NCBI RefSeq assembly: GCF_000317145.1 | Contig: NC_019697.1 | Span: forward strand, 1,240,001 to 1,304,000 | Direction of reading: 5' to 3' | DNA from: Chamaesiphon minutus PCC 6605 | GTDB lineage: Bacteria > Cyanobacteriota > Cyanobacteriia > Cyanobacteriales > Chamaesiphonaceae | DNA length: 64,000 nt | Shown here: positions 1-9,977 of the stretch, piece after piece | Numbering within the stretch: position 1 is the first letter of the stretch | Layout of the letters: every line of letters starts with the position of its first letter | Notes under the pieces: generated by a model | Database searches by the model: none | The model's input: only the letters and a program-made list of their open reading frames with translations | What the model was told of the DNA's origin: nothing | Translations under genes and position numbers: made by a program

Positions 1-2371
1 CTAAATTTGCTATAATCAACGTTGTAAATGTCAATGCACGGATATCTAATTCACCTTGCTGGCGGTAGGTAGCAATTGCAAACACTGTCAGAATAATTAC
101 TAAGATTCCGCCCCCTTGCAGTAGTGCTAAACCCAAAGTTTTCTTGCCGAATAATGGTTCTTTGGGATTGCGAGGTGGACGCTTCATTACATTTGCTTCA
201 GCAGGTTCGGCTTCCAGGACAATCGAACAAGCCGGATCGATAATTAAATGTAAAAAGGCAACGTGAATCGGTAGTAATACTAATGGCAGTTTAAACAATA
301 CGGGAATCAAAGACATCCCCGCGATCGGAATATGAATCGCGATCAGATATGACATTGCCTTGCGGAGGTTATCAAAAATTCGCCGTCCTAATTTCACCGC
401 TTGGACGATCGATGAAAAATCATCATCCAACAACACCAACGCCGCCGATTCACGCGCAACATCTGTCCCGTGTTGCCCCATTGCAATGCCGATTTGAGCG
501 GCTTTAAGTGCAGGGGCATCATTGACACCATCGCCAGTCATGGCAACGACTTCACCCTTATCTTTGAGGGCATTCACGATGCGTAATTTTTGTTCGGGAA
601 CGGCGCGGGCAAAGATACTGGTATTTTCAATCCGCTGCTGAAGTTCGGTGTCGCTCATGCGATCCAATTCCGCGCCAGTTATCGTGTCTCCTGTCTGCAA
701 TAAGCCCACCTGACGAGCGATCGATTGAGCCGTTTCTGAATAGTCACCTGTAATCATCACCACGCGAATTCCAGCGTTATGACATTCTTGAATCGCCGCT
801 GCTACAGTTGGGCGGACTGGATCTGAGAGTCCGACTAAGCCGAGAAACTGAAACGGGAAATCGTGTTGTTTATTGGGTAAATGTTCGGGCGTAAGTATCG
901 GATGCGGTGGCAAAAATGGCGGTGGTGCATCTAAAAGAGACGCTTTGGCAACACCCAATACTCGCAATCCTTGAGCCGCCATTTCACTGACTTGGGTTGC
1001 CAGAAGTTGCTGCTGTTGGGGCGTAAAATGACAGAGATCCGCGATTGCTTCTGGTGCGCCTTTGGTCGCAATTTCATATTTTTTCCCATCTGCTGATTGC
1101 CAAACGTGAGACATTGCCAGCAAATCCGGTGAGAGTGGGTACGCCTTTAACAACATCCAATCATTGTGCAAATGTTCGGTATTTGCAAGAGATCGATCTC
1201 CCAATTGTTTAAACGCTTTCTCCATCGGATCGAATGGATCGCGTTGGCTGGCAAGAATACAGAACTCCACTAACTCGTGAACGGCTTCAGGGAGTGGCAC
1301 TTGTGAATGTAATCCCAAATCATAAAGCTGAGGGTTTTCGGGATGGTTGTAGGCGAATAACTGCTGCACAGCCATCTGATTTAGAGTCAGCGTCCCCGTT
1401 TTATCTACACATAAAACTGTTGCCGAGCCGACGGTTTCGACGGCAGAAGTGCGACGTGCTAAGACATGATTTTGAGAAATCCGCCAAGCTCCCAAGGCGA
1501 GGAAGATCGTCACGACGACTGGGAATTCATTCGGCAAAATTGCCATCGCTAACGTAATCCCAGCGAGGACTCCTTTGAGCCAATCTCCTGTAGTGGCTCC
1601 ATAAATGATGACAATTGCCACACATAATGCCAAGGCAATCCCAAATAAGCGACTCACCAGTCGATTCATTTCTCGTTGCAGAGGAGTCACTTCTGGCGGC
1701 ACTTTTTGTAAAGCGTTGCCAATCTTGCCCATCTCTGTCTGGGTACCGATCGATCGCACCTTGACGATCCCCTGTCCCTGCACCACCAAGGTTCCAGAGT
1801 AGACAAACGGTAATTCATCACCCCCAGGACGCGCCATCTCTACATCGCCTACAGCAGCAACTTTGCGGACGGGTAAAGATTCGCCAGTTAATAACGACTC
1901 GTCGGTGGAAAGATTGGTGCAAGATATGACGATCGCATCGGCAGGGACTCGATCGCCTTCTGCTAACATTAAAATATCGTCCCGCACCACTTCTCGCCCT
2001 GCAATCCGTTTACGTTTTCCATCTCGAATTACCAAGGCACGAGGACTAGAAAGATCGCGCAAGGCTTCTAGAGCGTGTTCGGTTTTGCCTTCTTGGTAGA
2101 GACTAATTGCCGTCAGGAAAACGACGAAGCCCAGCAGAATTAATGCTTCCTGAAGGTCGCCTAAAATCCAATAAATAATGCCACCACCAACTAGGAGCAG
2201 AAAGATCGGATCTTGGATGCTTTCCCACGCGATCGATAATATATTTCGAGCTTGAGCCGAGGGGAGTTCATTGTAGCCATCGCGTTTGAGCTTGGCGATT
2301 GCATCTCGCTCGGATAAGCCAGACATGGAATCACGATCTGTAGATTCTAGCCGAATGACTGGAGAAACCAT
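1..2371 (-). CDS. P-type cation-transporting ATPase, C-terminus cut by window edge
   Basis: ATP-driven cation pump of the inner membrane, PII (calcium-type) family. About 790 residues are visible from the ATG at 2371; the last transmembrane helices lie outside the window. In order: an N-terminal cation-ATPase domain, an actuator domain with the LTGES loop, the phosphorylation motif DKTGT (Asp about residue 323), the ATP-binding domain, the [13 protein letters not shown] hinge and helices M5-M8. In M4 the ion-site motif reads LPNEFP rather than PEGLP, so this belongs to a different PII branch from the pump at 7152-9977 and its ion preference is uncertain. The gene reads away from its upstream neighbour across a repeat-bearing gap. 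Confidence 0.93.
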   Translation of the reverse strand, partial: MVSPVIRLESTDRDSMSGLSERDAIAKLKRDGYNELPSAQARNILSIAWESIQDPIFLLLVGGGIIYWILGDLQEALILLGFVVFLTAISLYQEGKTEHALEALRDLSSPRALVIRDGKRKRIAGREVVRDDILMLAEGDRVPADAIVISCTNLSTDESLLTGESLPVRKVAAVGDVEMARPGGDELPFVYSGTLVVQGQGIVKVRSIGTQTEMGKIGNALQKVPPEVTPLQREMNRLVSRLFGIALALCVAIVIIYGATTGDWLKGVLAGITLAMAILPNEFPVVVTIFLALGAWRISQNHVLARRTSAVETVGSATVLCVDKTGTLTLNQMAVQQLFAYNHPENPQLYDLGLHSQVPLPEAVHELVEFCILASQRDPFDPMEKAFKQLGDRSLANTEHLHNDWMLLKAYPLSPDLLAMSHVWQSADGKKYEIATKGAPEAIADLCHFTPQQQQLLATQVSEMAAQGLRVLGVAKASLLDAPPPFLPPHPILTPEHLPNKQHDFPFQFLGLVGLSDPVRPTVAAAIQECHNAGIRVVMITGDYSETAQSIARQVGLLQTGDTITGAELDRMSDTELQQRIENTSIFARAVPEQKLRIVNALKDKGEVVAMTGDGVNDAPALKAAQIGIAMGQHGTDVARESAALVLLDDDFSSIVQAVKLGRRIFDNLRKAMSYLIAIHIPIAGMSLIPVLFKLPLVLLPIHVAFLHLIIDPACSIVLEAEPAEANVMKRPPRNPKEPLFGKKTLGLALLQGGGILVIILTVFAIATYRQQGELDIRALTFTTLIIANL

Positions 2372-2428
2372 AAGTCTGTTGCCTCAACTAAATTAGTCAG
2401 TTCGTTGGTACAGCCTTTCATTCTGAGC

Positions 2429-2471
2429 GCGTTGGCGTAGCCTCTCTGCGCAGGCAGACGCTTCGCGAACG
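2429..2471. repeat. Small dispersed repeat, long form, intergenic
   Basis: Starts GCGTTGGCGTAGCC and ends GACGCTTCGCGAACG, with a CTCTCTGCGCAGGCA centre. It joins the two sub-types of 24-bp repeat found elsewhere in the window (the GGCGTAGCC type and the ACGCTTCGCG type). It lies between the P-type ATPase and the next minus-strand gene. Confidence 0.8.
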
Positions 2472-2503
2472 GAACGAGAATCCTTATTTGCTTAACTCTG
2501 CGA

Positions 2504-2824
2504 TTAGCGATTCCCAGTCCGGCGACGTTCGGCTGCTGCACGCGACCTGATTTGGGTTCTAAAACCACTCCGTTGCAATCTAAGAGCAGCACGTTGAGCA
2601 TCGAGACGCTCGGCATAAAAACCTGCTAAAGTCCATTTCCGGTTGCGGGGACTACGGTAATGAACCGTATAGCCACGTTGGTAAGTGGGACGTTGGGCTA
2701 CTTGCAAATTTGTTTTCACAAGCAAGTTCTGGCTAAATGGTTGTGAATTCAGTGCATTTGCCTCAAAAGGCATCGTTACTAAAACCCCCGTATATACCAA
2801 TGAGATAATAATGATCTTGTTCAT
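2504..2824 (-). CDS. Small secreted SPOR-like protein
   Basis: A 106-residue protein with an N-terminal hydrophobic signal peptide (residues about 4-24, probable cleavage after EANA). The mature part is strongly basic and contains a stretch (roughly residues 52-95, from YTVHYRSP to FRTQIRSR) in which a strand is followed by a helix rich in Ala/Arg and another strand. That layout resembles small SPOR or SPOR-like repeat domains that bind glycan strands. The assignment is by pattern only. It would act in the periplasm. Confidence 0.55.
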   Translation of the reverse strand: MNKIIIISLVYTGVLVTMPFEANALNSQPFSQNLLVKTNLQVAQRPTYQRGYTVHYRSPRNRKWTLAGFYAERLDAQRAALRLQRSGFRTQIRSRAAAERRRTGNR

Positions 2825-2880
2825 AAAAAATGTCTGAGCGATCGCGAATTGAGATCCAGTGCTGCAAACGCGATCGTCAT

Positions 2881-3303
2881 CTAATTTGTTGGTGAATGTT
2901 CCTTGGCAAAATACGCTCGAACCTTTGCAGCGATCTGAGGATTCGTCATCTTATCAACTGTTTCGATATCGACAATATGTCCGCCAAGGTGATTTTTTTC
3001 AAGTTGTTCTTTTAGTTCACCCTTTGCTTCACCTGGCCCAAAGATGAGAATAGACTCAGCATCTCGAATAGCTGTAATAACCGCAGCATAGTAAATATTC
3101 AGATGTTTCGTAAAATCTCGTTGACGGCGGTCGTCAGCAGGTACCTGAACTGATTCATAATTACCCTCAAGTGGTCGGTCGCCAGCCCGCTGAAGCTGTT
3201 TTTCAACCCCCGATACTATCTCCTCAATCTTTTCCCCTTGCTCGGTAATAGCTACCACGATCGCCTTCCGATGGTCGATCCATATTCCTGCTTTAGTACT
3301 GAT
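2881..3303 (-). CDS. Conserved WIDHRKA-family protein, probable ATC start codon
   Basis: Conserved bacterial hypothetical protein. The first in-frame GTG (3258) gives 125 residues, but the family signature GIWIDHRKAIVV is encoded in frame upstream of it, so the gene must begin earlier. Going upstream there is no ATG/GTG/TTG: the frame reads TAG-TCA-ATC-AGT-ACT-AAA. An AAGGA Shine-Dalgarno core lies eight bases before the ATC, so translation most likely begins at ATC (position 3303), giving about 140 residues. Either ATC is used or an ATG was lost by a single change. The C-terminal part (ILIFGPGEAKGEL, then the region ending near AAKVRAYF) is complete. The biochemical role is not known to me. 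Confidence 0.75.
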   Translation of the reverse strand: MSTKAGIWIDHRKAIVVAITEQGEKIEEIVSGVEKQLQRAGDRPLEGNYESVQVPADDRRQRDFTKHLNIYYAAVITAIRDAESILIFGPGEAKGELKEQLEKNHLGGHIVDIETVDKMTNPQIAAKVRAYFAKEHSPTN

Positions 3304-3545
3304 TGACTATTTCCTTACTATTATGGTAAAAAGAGAATATATCCCTCGTCTACAATTCTAAAAAACCTTTAATTATTGGCAGCAGTTCTTGCTACGTCTC
3401 GCACCCATAAGTATATTAAAAATTCAAAATATATGGAACTATCAAAATGTGGATTTTAGCTTGTATTTTAGAGCCATAATCTCCTCATATTGAGAGAGGT
3501 GAAAAAGCAGATTTAACTCTATGAAATTTAAAAAATATGATTCAG
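3304..3545. other. AT-rich gap without a recognisable gene
   Basis: About 240 bases between two minus-strand genes. It is AT-rich and presumably holds the promoter of the WIDHRKA-family gene. No hairpin with a T tract and no ORF remnant was recognised. Confidence 0.5.
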
Positions 3546-4175
3546 TCATCGATCGCGTAGCGTCTGCTTTGCAGAATCCAGATCTCGGCTGACTAATCCT
3601 TGAATATCGGTTCGCAATCCAGTGATTTCTGCTTGTAATGCTTTAATCGATTTTGCACTCGCTAATTCTGCATCATCGATTTCGGCATCTCTGTCGATAA
3701 AAAATGTGGCTAAAGTTGCCGTTAAATAGCCAAATACCACCACATAGCCAAAGCCGCGCCGCTGAACGCTGGCACCGAATAAGCGCATTCCTCGGTTGGT
3801 GCCGATCGTGATGCGTAATAACTGGAAACCTCGCACCGCATGAACCGATCCAAAGGGCTGAATGACTCGCACGATCCGAAAGATCCGCAAGGCTGGAATC
3901 AGCAGTGAGAGGGCAATTAGCCAGTGATGTTTGAAATAGATAAGTTTGCGTGGAGCAAGGGTGAATTTGATGCTAAAGTCGAGGATAAAAGCAATCCAAA
4001 TGGTCGTTCCAATGGCTTCTAAGATTGGAGTTAGCCCCCAAACCAGCTCGACGATAAACAATCCCAACCACGCAAAACTCAACACCAACATCGGCGTTTC
4101 TGACCAATCTTCCCACTGTTGCAATACTTCGCTGAACTCTCGTTCTAATGCTGGCTGTTGGTTTGGGGGCTTCAT
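3546..4175 (-). pseudogene. Voltage-gated ion-channel-like protein lacking its pore
   Basis: A 209-residue relative of cyanobacterial six-helix cation channels. Residues about 29-47, 51-69 and 84-98 are helices S1-S3, and the Arg-rich stretch about 97-121 (LRIFRIVRV) is S4. The family then normally has S5, a pore loop with the TMG-type filter and S6. Here GFGYVV (about 141-146) runs straight into VFGYLTATLATFF, which is the end of S6, so roughly 70 residues with the selectivity filter are missing in frame. The C-terminal coiled segment (AEITGLRTDIQGL) is kept. The last residues contain an in-frame 24-bp dispersed repeat. The start overlaps the upstream STAS stop by four bases (ATGA). It cannot conduct ions as a normal channel; a dominant-negative or sensor role is possible but unproven. 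Confidence 0.8.
3555..3578. repeat. 24-bp small dispersed repeat inside channel gene
   Basis: On the minus strand it runs from GATTCTGC to GACGCTACGC and encodes DSAKQTLR just before the C-terminal DR. Length 24, so the reading frame is preserved. It is nearly identical to the copy at 14267-14290. Confidence 0.85.
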
Positions 4176-4564
4176 AGCGTATTTAATGAATAGATGGCAG
4201 CGTCCGTAGTTTCAAAGCAGTTCTCTCGTCCGATTTTGTCCATCAAGCCAGTCCGCTCCAGTAGCTTTTGAACTTCGGGTTGCAAGCCACTCAGGAGTAG
4301 GCGGCAATCGTGCCGTTGCAGATCTTGGTAGATGTCTTGCAGGGCGACAAGTCCAGTGGTGTCCATGTTCGGCACATAGCGCAGCCGCAGCACCAAGTAT
4401 TTTACGTCAGGTTCATCTCGCAAGAACGTCACAAACCGTTCAGCCGCGCCAAAAAATACTGGCCCATCGACCCGATAAACTGAAATTTGCTTGCTCAACT
4501 CTAGCGGGATGCCGGGTGGAAACGCCTCTGTTTCAGGAATTTTGCCCAAATTCAACTCACTCAT
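4172..4564 (-). pseudogene. STAS-domain remnant of a SulP-type anion permease
   Basis: A 130-residue reading frame that corresponds only to the C-terminal cytoplasmic STAS domain of a SulP/SLC26 anion transporter (full length about 550 residues). Visible: the ISVYRVDGPVFFGAAERF strand-helix start, the NMDTTGL loop at the nucleotide/phosphorylation position, and the SGLQPEVQKLLERTGL helix. All transmembrane helices are missing. The ATG lies five bases from the left terminus of the adjacent ISAs1-type element, so insertion plus loss of the 5' part explains the truncation. A free-standing STAS protein is the alternative, but the SulP-like linker before the domain argues against it. Confidence 0.75.
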
Positions 4565-4568
4565 TCGT

Positions 4569-6053
4569 CAGGGTGAACGCATCAAAATCGGGTGTAATTC
4601 GATCGATCAAAACTAGAATAGCTAACTCAATCGTACTTACTAACTAATTGCACTTATTACAATGCCAATTGAAACTAAAATCAAACATGAGATCCGATTA
4701 ATTTAATTTAGTGTAGCAGAAAGCTCGACCAACTCATTAGTCAAGCCGAGATTAATTAGTGCAAATAAATTACAAAATAGCTTCTAAAAGTTCAGTTGAA
4801 TATTCTTCGTCAAGTGTCGCCAAGAATCTCTTACTTCTAACACTTAACTTTCGACTTTTATTTTCACTAATTATGTTAACTGCTATATGTCGTAAAATCG
4901 CAAAATTAGCTGGAGCATTATCTTTCCTAATTCGACTATCATCTTCTTTAAAAGCAACATCAAGCACCCAGTGAAGAGAATTTTCTATCGACCAATGACT
5001 TCTAATTCCCTCTGCTAATTTTTGAGCATCGCTCTCTAGACTACTGATAAAATAACGAGTTTCTACACTCGTCTTTCCGCCGACAACTCGAACTGATTCT
5101 ACCATGCCAATACTAGTTAACTTTTTCCATTTTTGCAGTGGATCTATTTGCTCCGCAACATCTGTTATCATTAAATAATTACGAATTTCTTCTCTACCTC
5201 TATTCATCTCTCTACTGTTGAAGCTACTCAGGTTGAGGTCTTTTCCCTGAGTTTCAATTGCTTGTTTAAATAGCTGCTTTACTTGTTTGTACAAGGTCGG
5301 TTGATTCTTTTTTACAGCAATTACATAATCTGCATCTTTTTCGACGATTTTTTTGACTATTTCTCTTTGACATCCCATTGCGTCGATGGTAACGATACAT
5401 CCTGCTAAATCCAAGATTTGAATCAGTTCGGGAAGTGCTGTGATTTCATTAGATTTTCCTTCTACTTTCTTTTGACCTAATACTAATCTATTACTTGCAG
5501 CCCAGGCACTGACTGTATTAATTACACCTTGACCATTCTTTTCATCTCCTGAGTTTCGAGATTGTTTTCCATCAAAGGCAATTATTTCTCCTGCGGTTAT
5601 TTTACTTATTCCTTTAATCCAACTCAGGAATGATTTATTAAATTCATCAGGATTAATTTGTGAAAATACTCTAGCAAATGTATCATGAGATGGGATTCCA
5701 TTCGGTAGTTCTAGGAACTTTTCTAACCATTTTTTTCTGGCTATACCATACATTTCTATATCTATCCATCCGTCCGCCCCACATACTACAGCACAAATGG
5801 AGATCGTGATGATGTCGATTAGTTTATGTTTTTTTCCACGTTCAATCCTAATGTCTTCTATGTCGTCAAAGTGTTCTGCGATACTATGCTTAGGCTTCAG
5901 CTTCATTTTACATGATATTAGTTCCAAATCAACTTAACACAATTAATTAGCTAAAGCTATCGACGGGTATAGATTTCACATCTTTGATGAATCAAATTTA
6001 CATCTAGTTTCTAAGTGTTTTTAATAATATAAGATTTAAGTGCGTTCACCCTG
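4569..6053. mobile_element. ISAs1-family insertion sequence, 1485 bp
   Basis: Both ends begin CAGGGTGAACGCA (13 of 13 bases identical as inverted repeats, then partly matching). It contains one intact transposase gene on the minus strand. The flanks (ATTCGT on the left, TTGCAG on the right) do not show the 8-10-bp direct repeat expected of this family, so one flank was probably deleted or rearranged after insertion. The left end abuts the truncated SulP gene. Confidence 0.88.
4770..5927 (-). CDS. ISAs1-family DDE transposase
   Basis: Full-length (385 residues) cut-and-paste transposase. N-terminal domain with EHFDDIEDIR and ICAVVCGADGW; DDE core with IIAFDGKQSR (first Asp), VTIDAMGCQ (second Asp) and the HWSIENSLHWVLDVAFKEDD block that carries the catalytic Glu. 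No frameshift or stop, so it may still be active. A second start, MKLKPKHS, seven codons in, is equally plausible. It is clearly more AT-rich than its neighbours, as expected for a transferred element. Confidence 0.93.
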   Translation of the reverse strand: MELISCKMKLKPKHSIAEHFDDIEDIRIERGKKHKLIDIITISICAVVCGADGWIDIEMYGIARKKWLEKFLELPNGIPSHDTFARVFSQINPDEFNKSFLSWIKGISKITAGEIIAFDGKQSRNSGDEKNGQGVINTVSAWAASNRLVLGQKKVEGKSNEITALPELIQILDLAGCIVTIDAMGCQREIVKKIVEKDADYVIAVKKNQPTLYKQVKQLFKQAIETQGKDLNLSSFNSREMNRGREEIRNYLMITDVAEQIDPLQKWKKLTSIGMVESVRVVGGKTSVETRYFISSLESDAQKLAEGIRSHWSIENSLHWVLDVAFKEDDSRIRKDNAPANFAILRHIAVNIISENKSRKLSVRSKRFLATLDEEYSTELLEAIL

Positions 6054-6146
6054 TTGCAGCAACCGACTACCCGTGCTCAGTTTGCTGCTGATTTTCTCTA
6101 GATTTTAGTTGATTTGTAAACATAATTAAGGATAGCAATTAATAAC

Positions 6147-6488
6147 ATGAACGTCCAAAATGATAACTTTCAAGAAAACATCGAAACAATCCAAACTGAA
6201 TTAGTAACCGGAGAGCATGAAGTAAAAACAGTAGAAAAGATTGGGGTAGAAGAATTTAGTATTAATGGTGATGCCCTTGGTGCCAAAATTAAGGAACTCG
6301 TTCATCAAGGCAACATTCGGCGGATTATTCTTAAAAATGAAGAAGGACATATATTAATTGAAATCCCCTTAACTGTTGGCGTGGTTGGTGGTGCCCTCAG
6401 TGCGGCTTTCTTCCCGATTCTGGCTGCGGTGGGATCGATTGGGGCGATGGTTGCTCATCTGACGATCGTGGTGGAAAAACGAGAATAG
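6147..6488 (+). CDS. DUF4342 domain protein
   Basis: 113 residues. The C-terminal two thirds match the DUF4342 pattern: an amphipathic helix (ALGAKIKELVHQGNIRR), strands (IILKNEEGHILIEIP) and a hydrophobic glycine-rich segment (LTVGVVGGALSAAFFPIL) ending in a charged strand. The function of the family is unknown; the hydrophobic segment suggests membrane association. The stop is followed directly by the ATG of the ExoD-like gene, so the two are co-translated. Confidence 0.85.
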   Translation: MNVQNDNFQENIETIQTELVTGEHEVKTVEKIGVEEFSINGDALGAKIKELVHQGNIRRIILKNEEGHILIEIPLTVGVVGGALSAAFFPILAAVGSIGAMVAHLTIVVEKRE

Positions 6489-7115
6489 ATGAAACTATCT
6501 CAAACACTTTCCCAATTATTAGTCGAATATGCCGATCGACCTTTACCACTTCATGCCTTACTAAAACAAGCCGGAAATAATGGATTTGGCACGATCGCTG
6601 GGATGCTAACCATCCCGATGCTGATTCCCATCCCGATCCCCTTAGCGGGATTTTCGGCATTAATGGGTAGTGGAATTATTCTGGTGGGTTGTCAACTAGC
6701 ATTAGGCTACGATCGACCATCATTACCGCAGCGAATCGACAGATTAGAATTATCGCCCACTGCATCCCAAAAGTTACTCAAGAATATAGATCGTCTTCTC
6801 CAGCCAATCGAGCGAATTGCTAGGCATCGATTGTCTCGATTTAGTAATAGTTGGTGGGGATATCGAATTATTGGGATTTGTCTGGCTTGGAATGCGCTAT
6901 TGATGTCCTTACCATTACCCATTCCATTTACCAATTTGTTGCCAGCTTATACGATTTTATTTTTAGCGATCGGGTTACTAGAGTCAGATGGATTATTTAT
7001 CCTATTTGGCTATGCTATGACTACGGCGACAACTATTTTCTTTGTTAGTATCACTGGCACGATTTGGCAGCTAATAAATCATTGGTTCCAGACCTTCACA
7101 ATTGGGATGATTTAG
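6489..7115 (+). CDS. ExoD-family membrane protein
   Basis: 208-residue integral membrane protein of the exopolysaccharide-synthesis ExoD family. Signature elements: an N-terminal helix, GFGTIAGMLTIPMLIPIPIPLAGFS with repeated Pro-Ile/Leu pairs, GSGIILVGCQLALG, and the second hydrophobic repeat LPLPIPFTNLLPAYTILFLAIGLL. The family is linked to exopolysaccharide or ion homeostasis, but the exact reaction is unknown. It begins at the base after the DUF4342 stop and precedes the calcium-type ATPase by 36 bases, so the three plus-strand genes look like one operon. Confidence 0.85.
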   Translation: MKLSQTLSQLLVEYADRPLPLHALLKQAGNNGFGTIAGMLTIPMLIPIPIPLAGFSALMGSGIILVGCQLALGYDRPSLPQRIDRLELSPTASQKLLKNIDRLLQPIERIARHRLSRFSNSWWGYRIIGICLAWNALLMSLPLPIPFTNLLPAYTILFLAIGLLESDGLFILFGYAMTTATTIFFVSITGTIWQLINHWFQTFTIGMI

Positions 7116-7151
7116 ACATAAATTTATCCGGCAAATATTTGAAATTTAATT

Positions 7152-9977
7152 ATGTCATCATCCTTATCAACTCGTCCTAAAACAACAAGCAATCTGCCAG
7201 TAGTTGCGGATGTGAAGGCTGCTTGGCATACATTGACTATTGCTCAGACGTTAGTACAGCTAGAAACAGACGAGAACAAAGGTTTAACCGATCGACAGGT
7301 AATCGATCGACAACAAGAATTCGGCGCAAATGAATTAGTAGCCGCAACTAGTCGTCAATGGTGGCAGATTTTACTCGAACAATTTACCAATATTATGTTG
7401 GTGATGTTGATGGTTGTGGCGTTGGTTTCAGGTATCTTTGACTTCATGGAAATCCAGGCTGGAAAGACAACTGGATTGCCGTTCAAAGATACAATTGCAA
7501 TTCTATCGATCGTCATTCTGAATGGACTTTTAGGTTATTTCCAAGAAAGCCGTGCCGAACAAGCATTAGCCGCGCTCAAACGGATGGCTGCACCTAAAGT
7601 CAGGGTATTACGCGACAGTAAAATTAGCGAAATTGAGGGGATCGAAGTAGTACCTGGAGATGTAATTTATCTCGAAGCTGGCAACCAACTCGCCGCTGAC
7701 GCTCGTCTACTTGAATCAGTACAACTCCAAATTCGAGAATCCGCGCTCACAGGGGAAGCCACCGCTAGTAGTAAAACCGCCGAGACAGAATTAGCCACCG
7801 AGACACCTTTGGGCGATCGAATTAACTTAGCTTACCAAGGCACTGAAATCACCACAGGGCGAGGCGTTGCCGTTGTCACCGCCACGGGGATGAATACCGA
7901 ACTCGGTAAAATTGCCGCCCTATTACAAGGTGTCAAAAATCAACCGACTTCACTCCAACAACGGCTGAATCACTTGGGAAATGTGCTAGTTGGTGGCGCA
8001 TTGATAATTGTCGCCCTGACGATTATCGGGGGGATGTTACCCGACTTACTCCGAGGCTCCTTTAATCTGACTACCTTAAAAGAATTAGTCAAAACATCCC
8101 TGAGTGTCGCTGTAGCAGTCGTTCCCGAAGGATTACCCGCCGTCATCACCATCACCCTCGCAATGGGTACCCAGCGGATGGTAAAACGCCAAGCTCTGAT
8201 TCGCAAGCTCCCAGCAGTAGAAACCCTCGGCGGGGTGACGATTATTTGTTCTGACAAAACAGGCACCCTCACCCAGAATAAAATGGTGGTGCAGCAAGTG
8301 GCTACCTTAACGGCTGAATATCAGATTGGGGGCGATGGCTACATTCCCAATGGTGAGTTTCAACTCAATGGTAAATCAGTTGAGCCACTCGCAGATCCCG
8401 CTTTAAAAGGTTTACTCTGGGGCTACGCTCTTTGCAATGATGCGGTGTTGCAGTATATCGATGATCAGTGGCAAATTTTAGGAGATCCGACAGAGGGAGC
8501 CTTACTCGTACTTGCTCACAAAGCCGGAATTGAAGCAACCGCCGAGAATTATCCTCGCGTTCGAGAATATCCATTCGATAGCGACAGACAGCGGATGAGC
8601 GTCATCTGCGAACAGTCCCCATATTACCTATTATTCGCCAAAGGATCGCCCGAATCAATTCTCGATCGATCCACCCACACCCTCATCGCAGATCGGTATG
8701 TCGAATTAACTGAGATCGATCGACAAACCATCCGCGCCCAGAATGCCCGTCTAGCCAGTCAAGGATTGAGAGTCTTAGGTTTCGCCTATCGGTATTTCTC
8801 CCACCTTCCTGATGCAGATAGCGCAGAATCAGAGTTAATTTGGGTGGGTTTAGTCGGGATGCTCGATGCCCCACGCCCCGAAGTTCGCGCTGCTGTTGCT
8901 ACCTGCAAAACTGCTGGCATCCGCACGATGATGATTACAGGCGATCATCCGATCACTGCGCGGGCGATTGCTACCGATTTGGGCATTGCTCCAGCGGATA
9001 GTCAAGTTGTCAGCGGCAATGAAATCGCGCAGATGGATGATGTGACGTTGGGGCAAACGATCGATCGAGTCAGTGTCTATGCTCGTGTCGCCCCCGAGCA
9101 TAAATTACGCATCGTCAAAGCCTTACAACAACAGGGCGAACTAGTTGCCATGACAGGGGATGGGGTGAATGATGCCCCCGCACTGAAACAAGCAGATATT
9201 GGCGTAGCAATGGGGATTACAGGTACTGATGTCAGCAAAGAAGCTAGCGATATGGTGTTGTTAGATGATAACTTTACGTCGATCGTTGCCGCTGTCGAAG
9301 AAGGGCGGATTGTCTACACCAATATTCGGAGGTTCATCAAATACATCCTCGGTAGCAATATCGGCGAAATCCTCACCATTGCCGCCGCTCCGCTGATGGG
9401 TTTGGGTGGTGTGCCGCTTTCTCCCTTGCAAATTCTCTGGATGAATTTAGTCACGGATGGCGTTCCCGCTCTGGCTCTAGCATTAGAACCTGGGGATTCA
9501 AATGTGATGCAGCGAGAACCATTTCAACCGAATGAAAGTATTTTTGCCAGGGGTTTGGGTGGATATATTATTCGGATTGGATTAGTATTTGCGATCGTCA
9601 CAATTGGGTTGATGAAATGGGCTTTCGATCGCACCCACTCAGTCGATTATCCTGGCGATCCCGATACCTGGAAAACGATCGTCTTTACTACGCTCTGTAT
9701 CGTCCAAATGGGTCACGCTTTAGCTGTACGCTCTGTGAATAAACTCGTTATCGAAATTAATCCGTTTAGCAATCCACTGTTGTTGTGGGCGATTCTGGGG
9801 ACGATTCTATTGCAGTTAGCGGTAGTTTATGTCGCGCCATTGCGATCGTTTTTTGGGACTCATCCTTTGAGTTTATTTGAATTGGGAATCTGTTTTGGTT
9901 GCAGTTTACTGATATTTATCTGGATTGAAGGGGAAAAGTTGTTTGTGCGGTGGTTTCGATCTAAAAGTCGATCGTAG
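7152..9977 (+). CDS. Calcium-type P-type ATPase (PII)
   Basis: 941-residue cation pump with every expected domain: N-terminal cation-ATPase domain, actuator loop LTGEA, M4 ion site [10 protein letters not shown], phosphorylation site [10 protein letters not shown] (Asp 368), nucleotide domain with KGSPE, hinge [12 protein letters not shown], and the C-terminal membrane domain ([29 protein letters not shown]). M4 is of the SERCA/PMR1 type, so Ca2+ or Mn2+ export is most likely. It is the last gene of the DUF4342-ExoD-ATPase run and is followed by an attC-like palindrome. Confidence 0.95.
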   Translation: MSSSLSTRPKTTSNLPVVADVKAAWHTLTIAQTLVQLETDENKGLTDRQVIDRQQEFGANELVAATSRQWWQILLEQFTNIMLVMLMVVALVSGIFDFMEIQAGKTTGLPFKDTIAILSIVILNGLLGYFQESRAEQALAALKRMAAPKVRVLRDSKISEIEGIEVVPGDVIYLEAGNQLAADARLLESVQLQIRESALTGEATASSKTAETELATETPLGDRINLAYQGTEITTGRGVAVVTATGMNTELGKIAALLQGVKNQPTSLQQRLNHLGNVLVGGALIIVALTIIGGMLPDLLRGSFNLTTLKELVKTSLSVAVAVVPEGLPAVITITLAMGTQRMVKRQALIRKLPAVETLGGVTIICSDKTGTLTQNKMVVQQVATLTAEYQIGGDGYIPNGEFQLNGKSVEPLADPALKGLLWGYALCNDAVLQYIDDQWQILGDPTEGALLVLAHKAGIEATAENYPRVREYPFDSDRQRMSVICEQSPYYLLFAKGSPESILDRSTHTLIADRYVELTEIDRQTIRAQNARLASQGLRVLGFAYRYFSHLPDADSAESELIWVGLVGMLDAPRPEVRAAVATCKTAGIRTMMITGDHPITARAIATDLGIAPADSQVVSGNEIAQMDDVTLGQTIDRVSVYARVAPEHKLRIVKALQQQGELVAMTGDGVNDAPALKQADIGVAMGITGTDVSKEASDMVLLDDNFTSIVAAVEEGRIVYTNIRRFIKYILGSNIGEILTIAAAPLMGLGGVPLSPLQILWMNLVTDGVPALALALEPGDSNVMQREPFQPNESIFARGLGGYIIRIGLVFAIVTIGLMKWAFDRTHSVDYPGDPDTWKTIVFTTLCIVQMGHALAVRSVNKLVIEINPFSNPLLLWAILGTILLQLAVVYVAPLRSFFGTHPLSLFELGICFGCSLLIFIWIEGEKLFVRWFRSKSRS

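Noticed and set aside
2347-2616. Minus-strand 89-residue frame before the P-type ATPase
   Set aside because: It overlaps the 106-residue secreted protein in another frame and crosses a dispersed repeat; no support.
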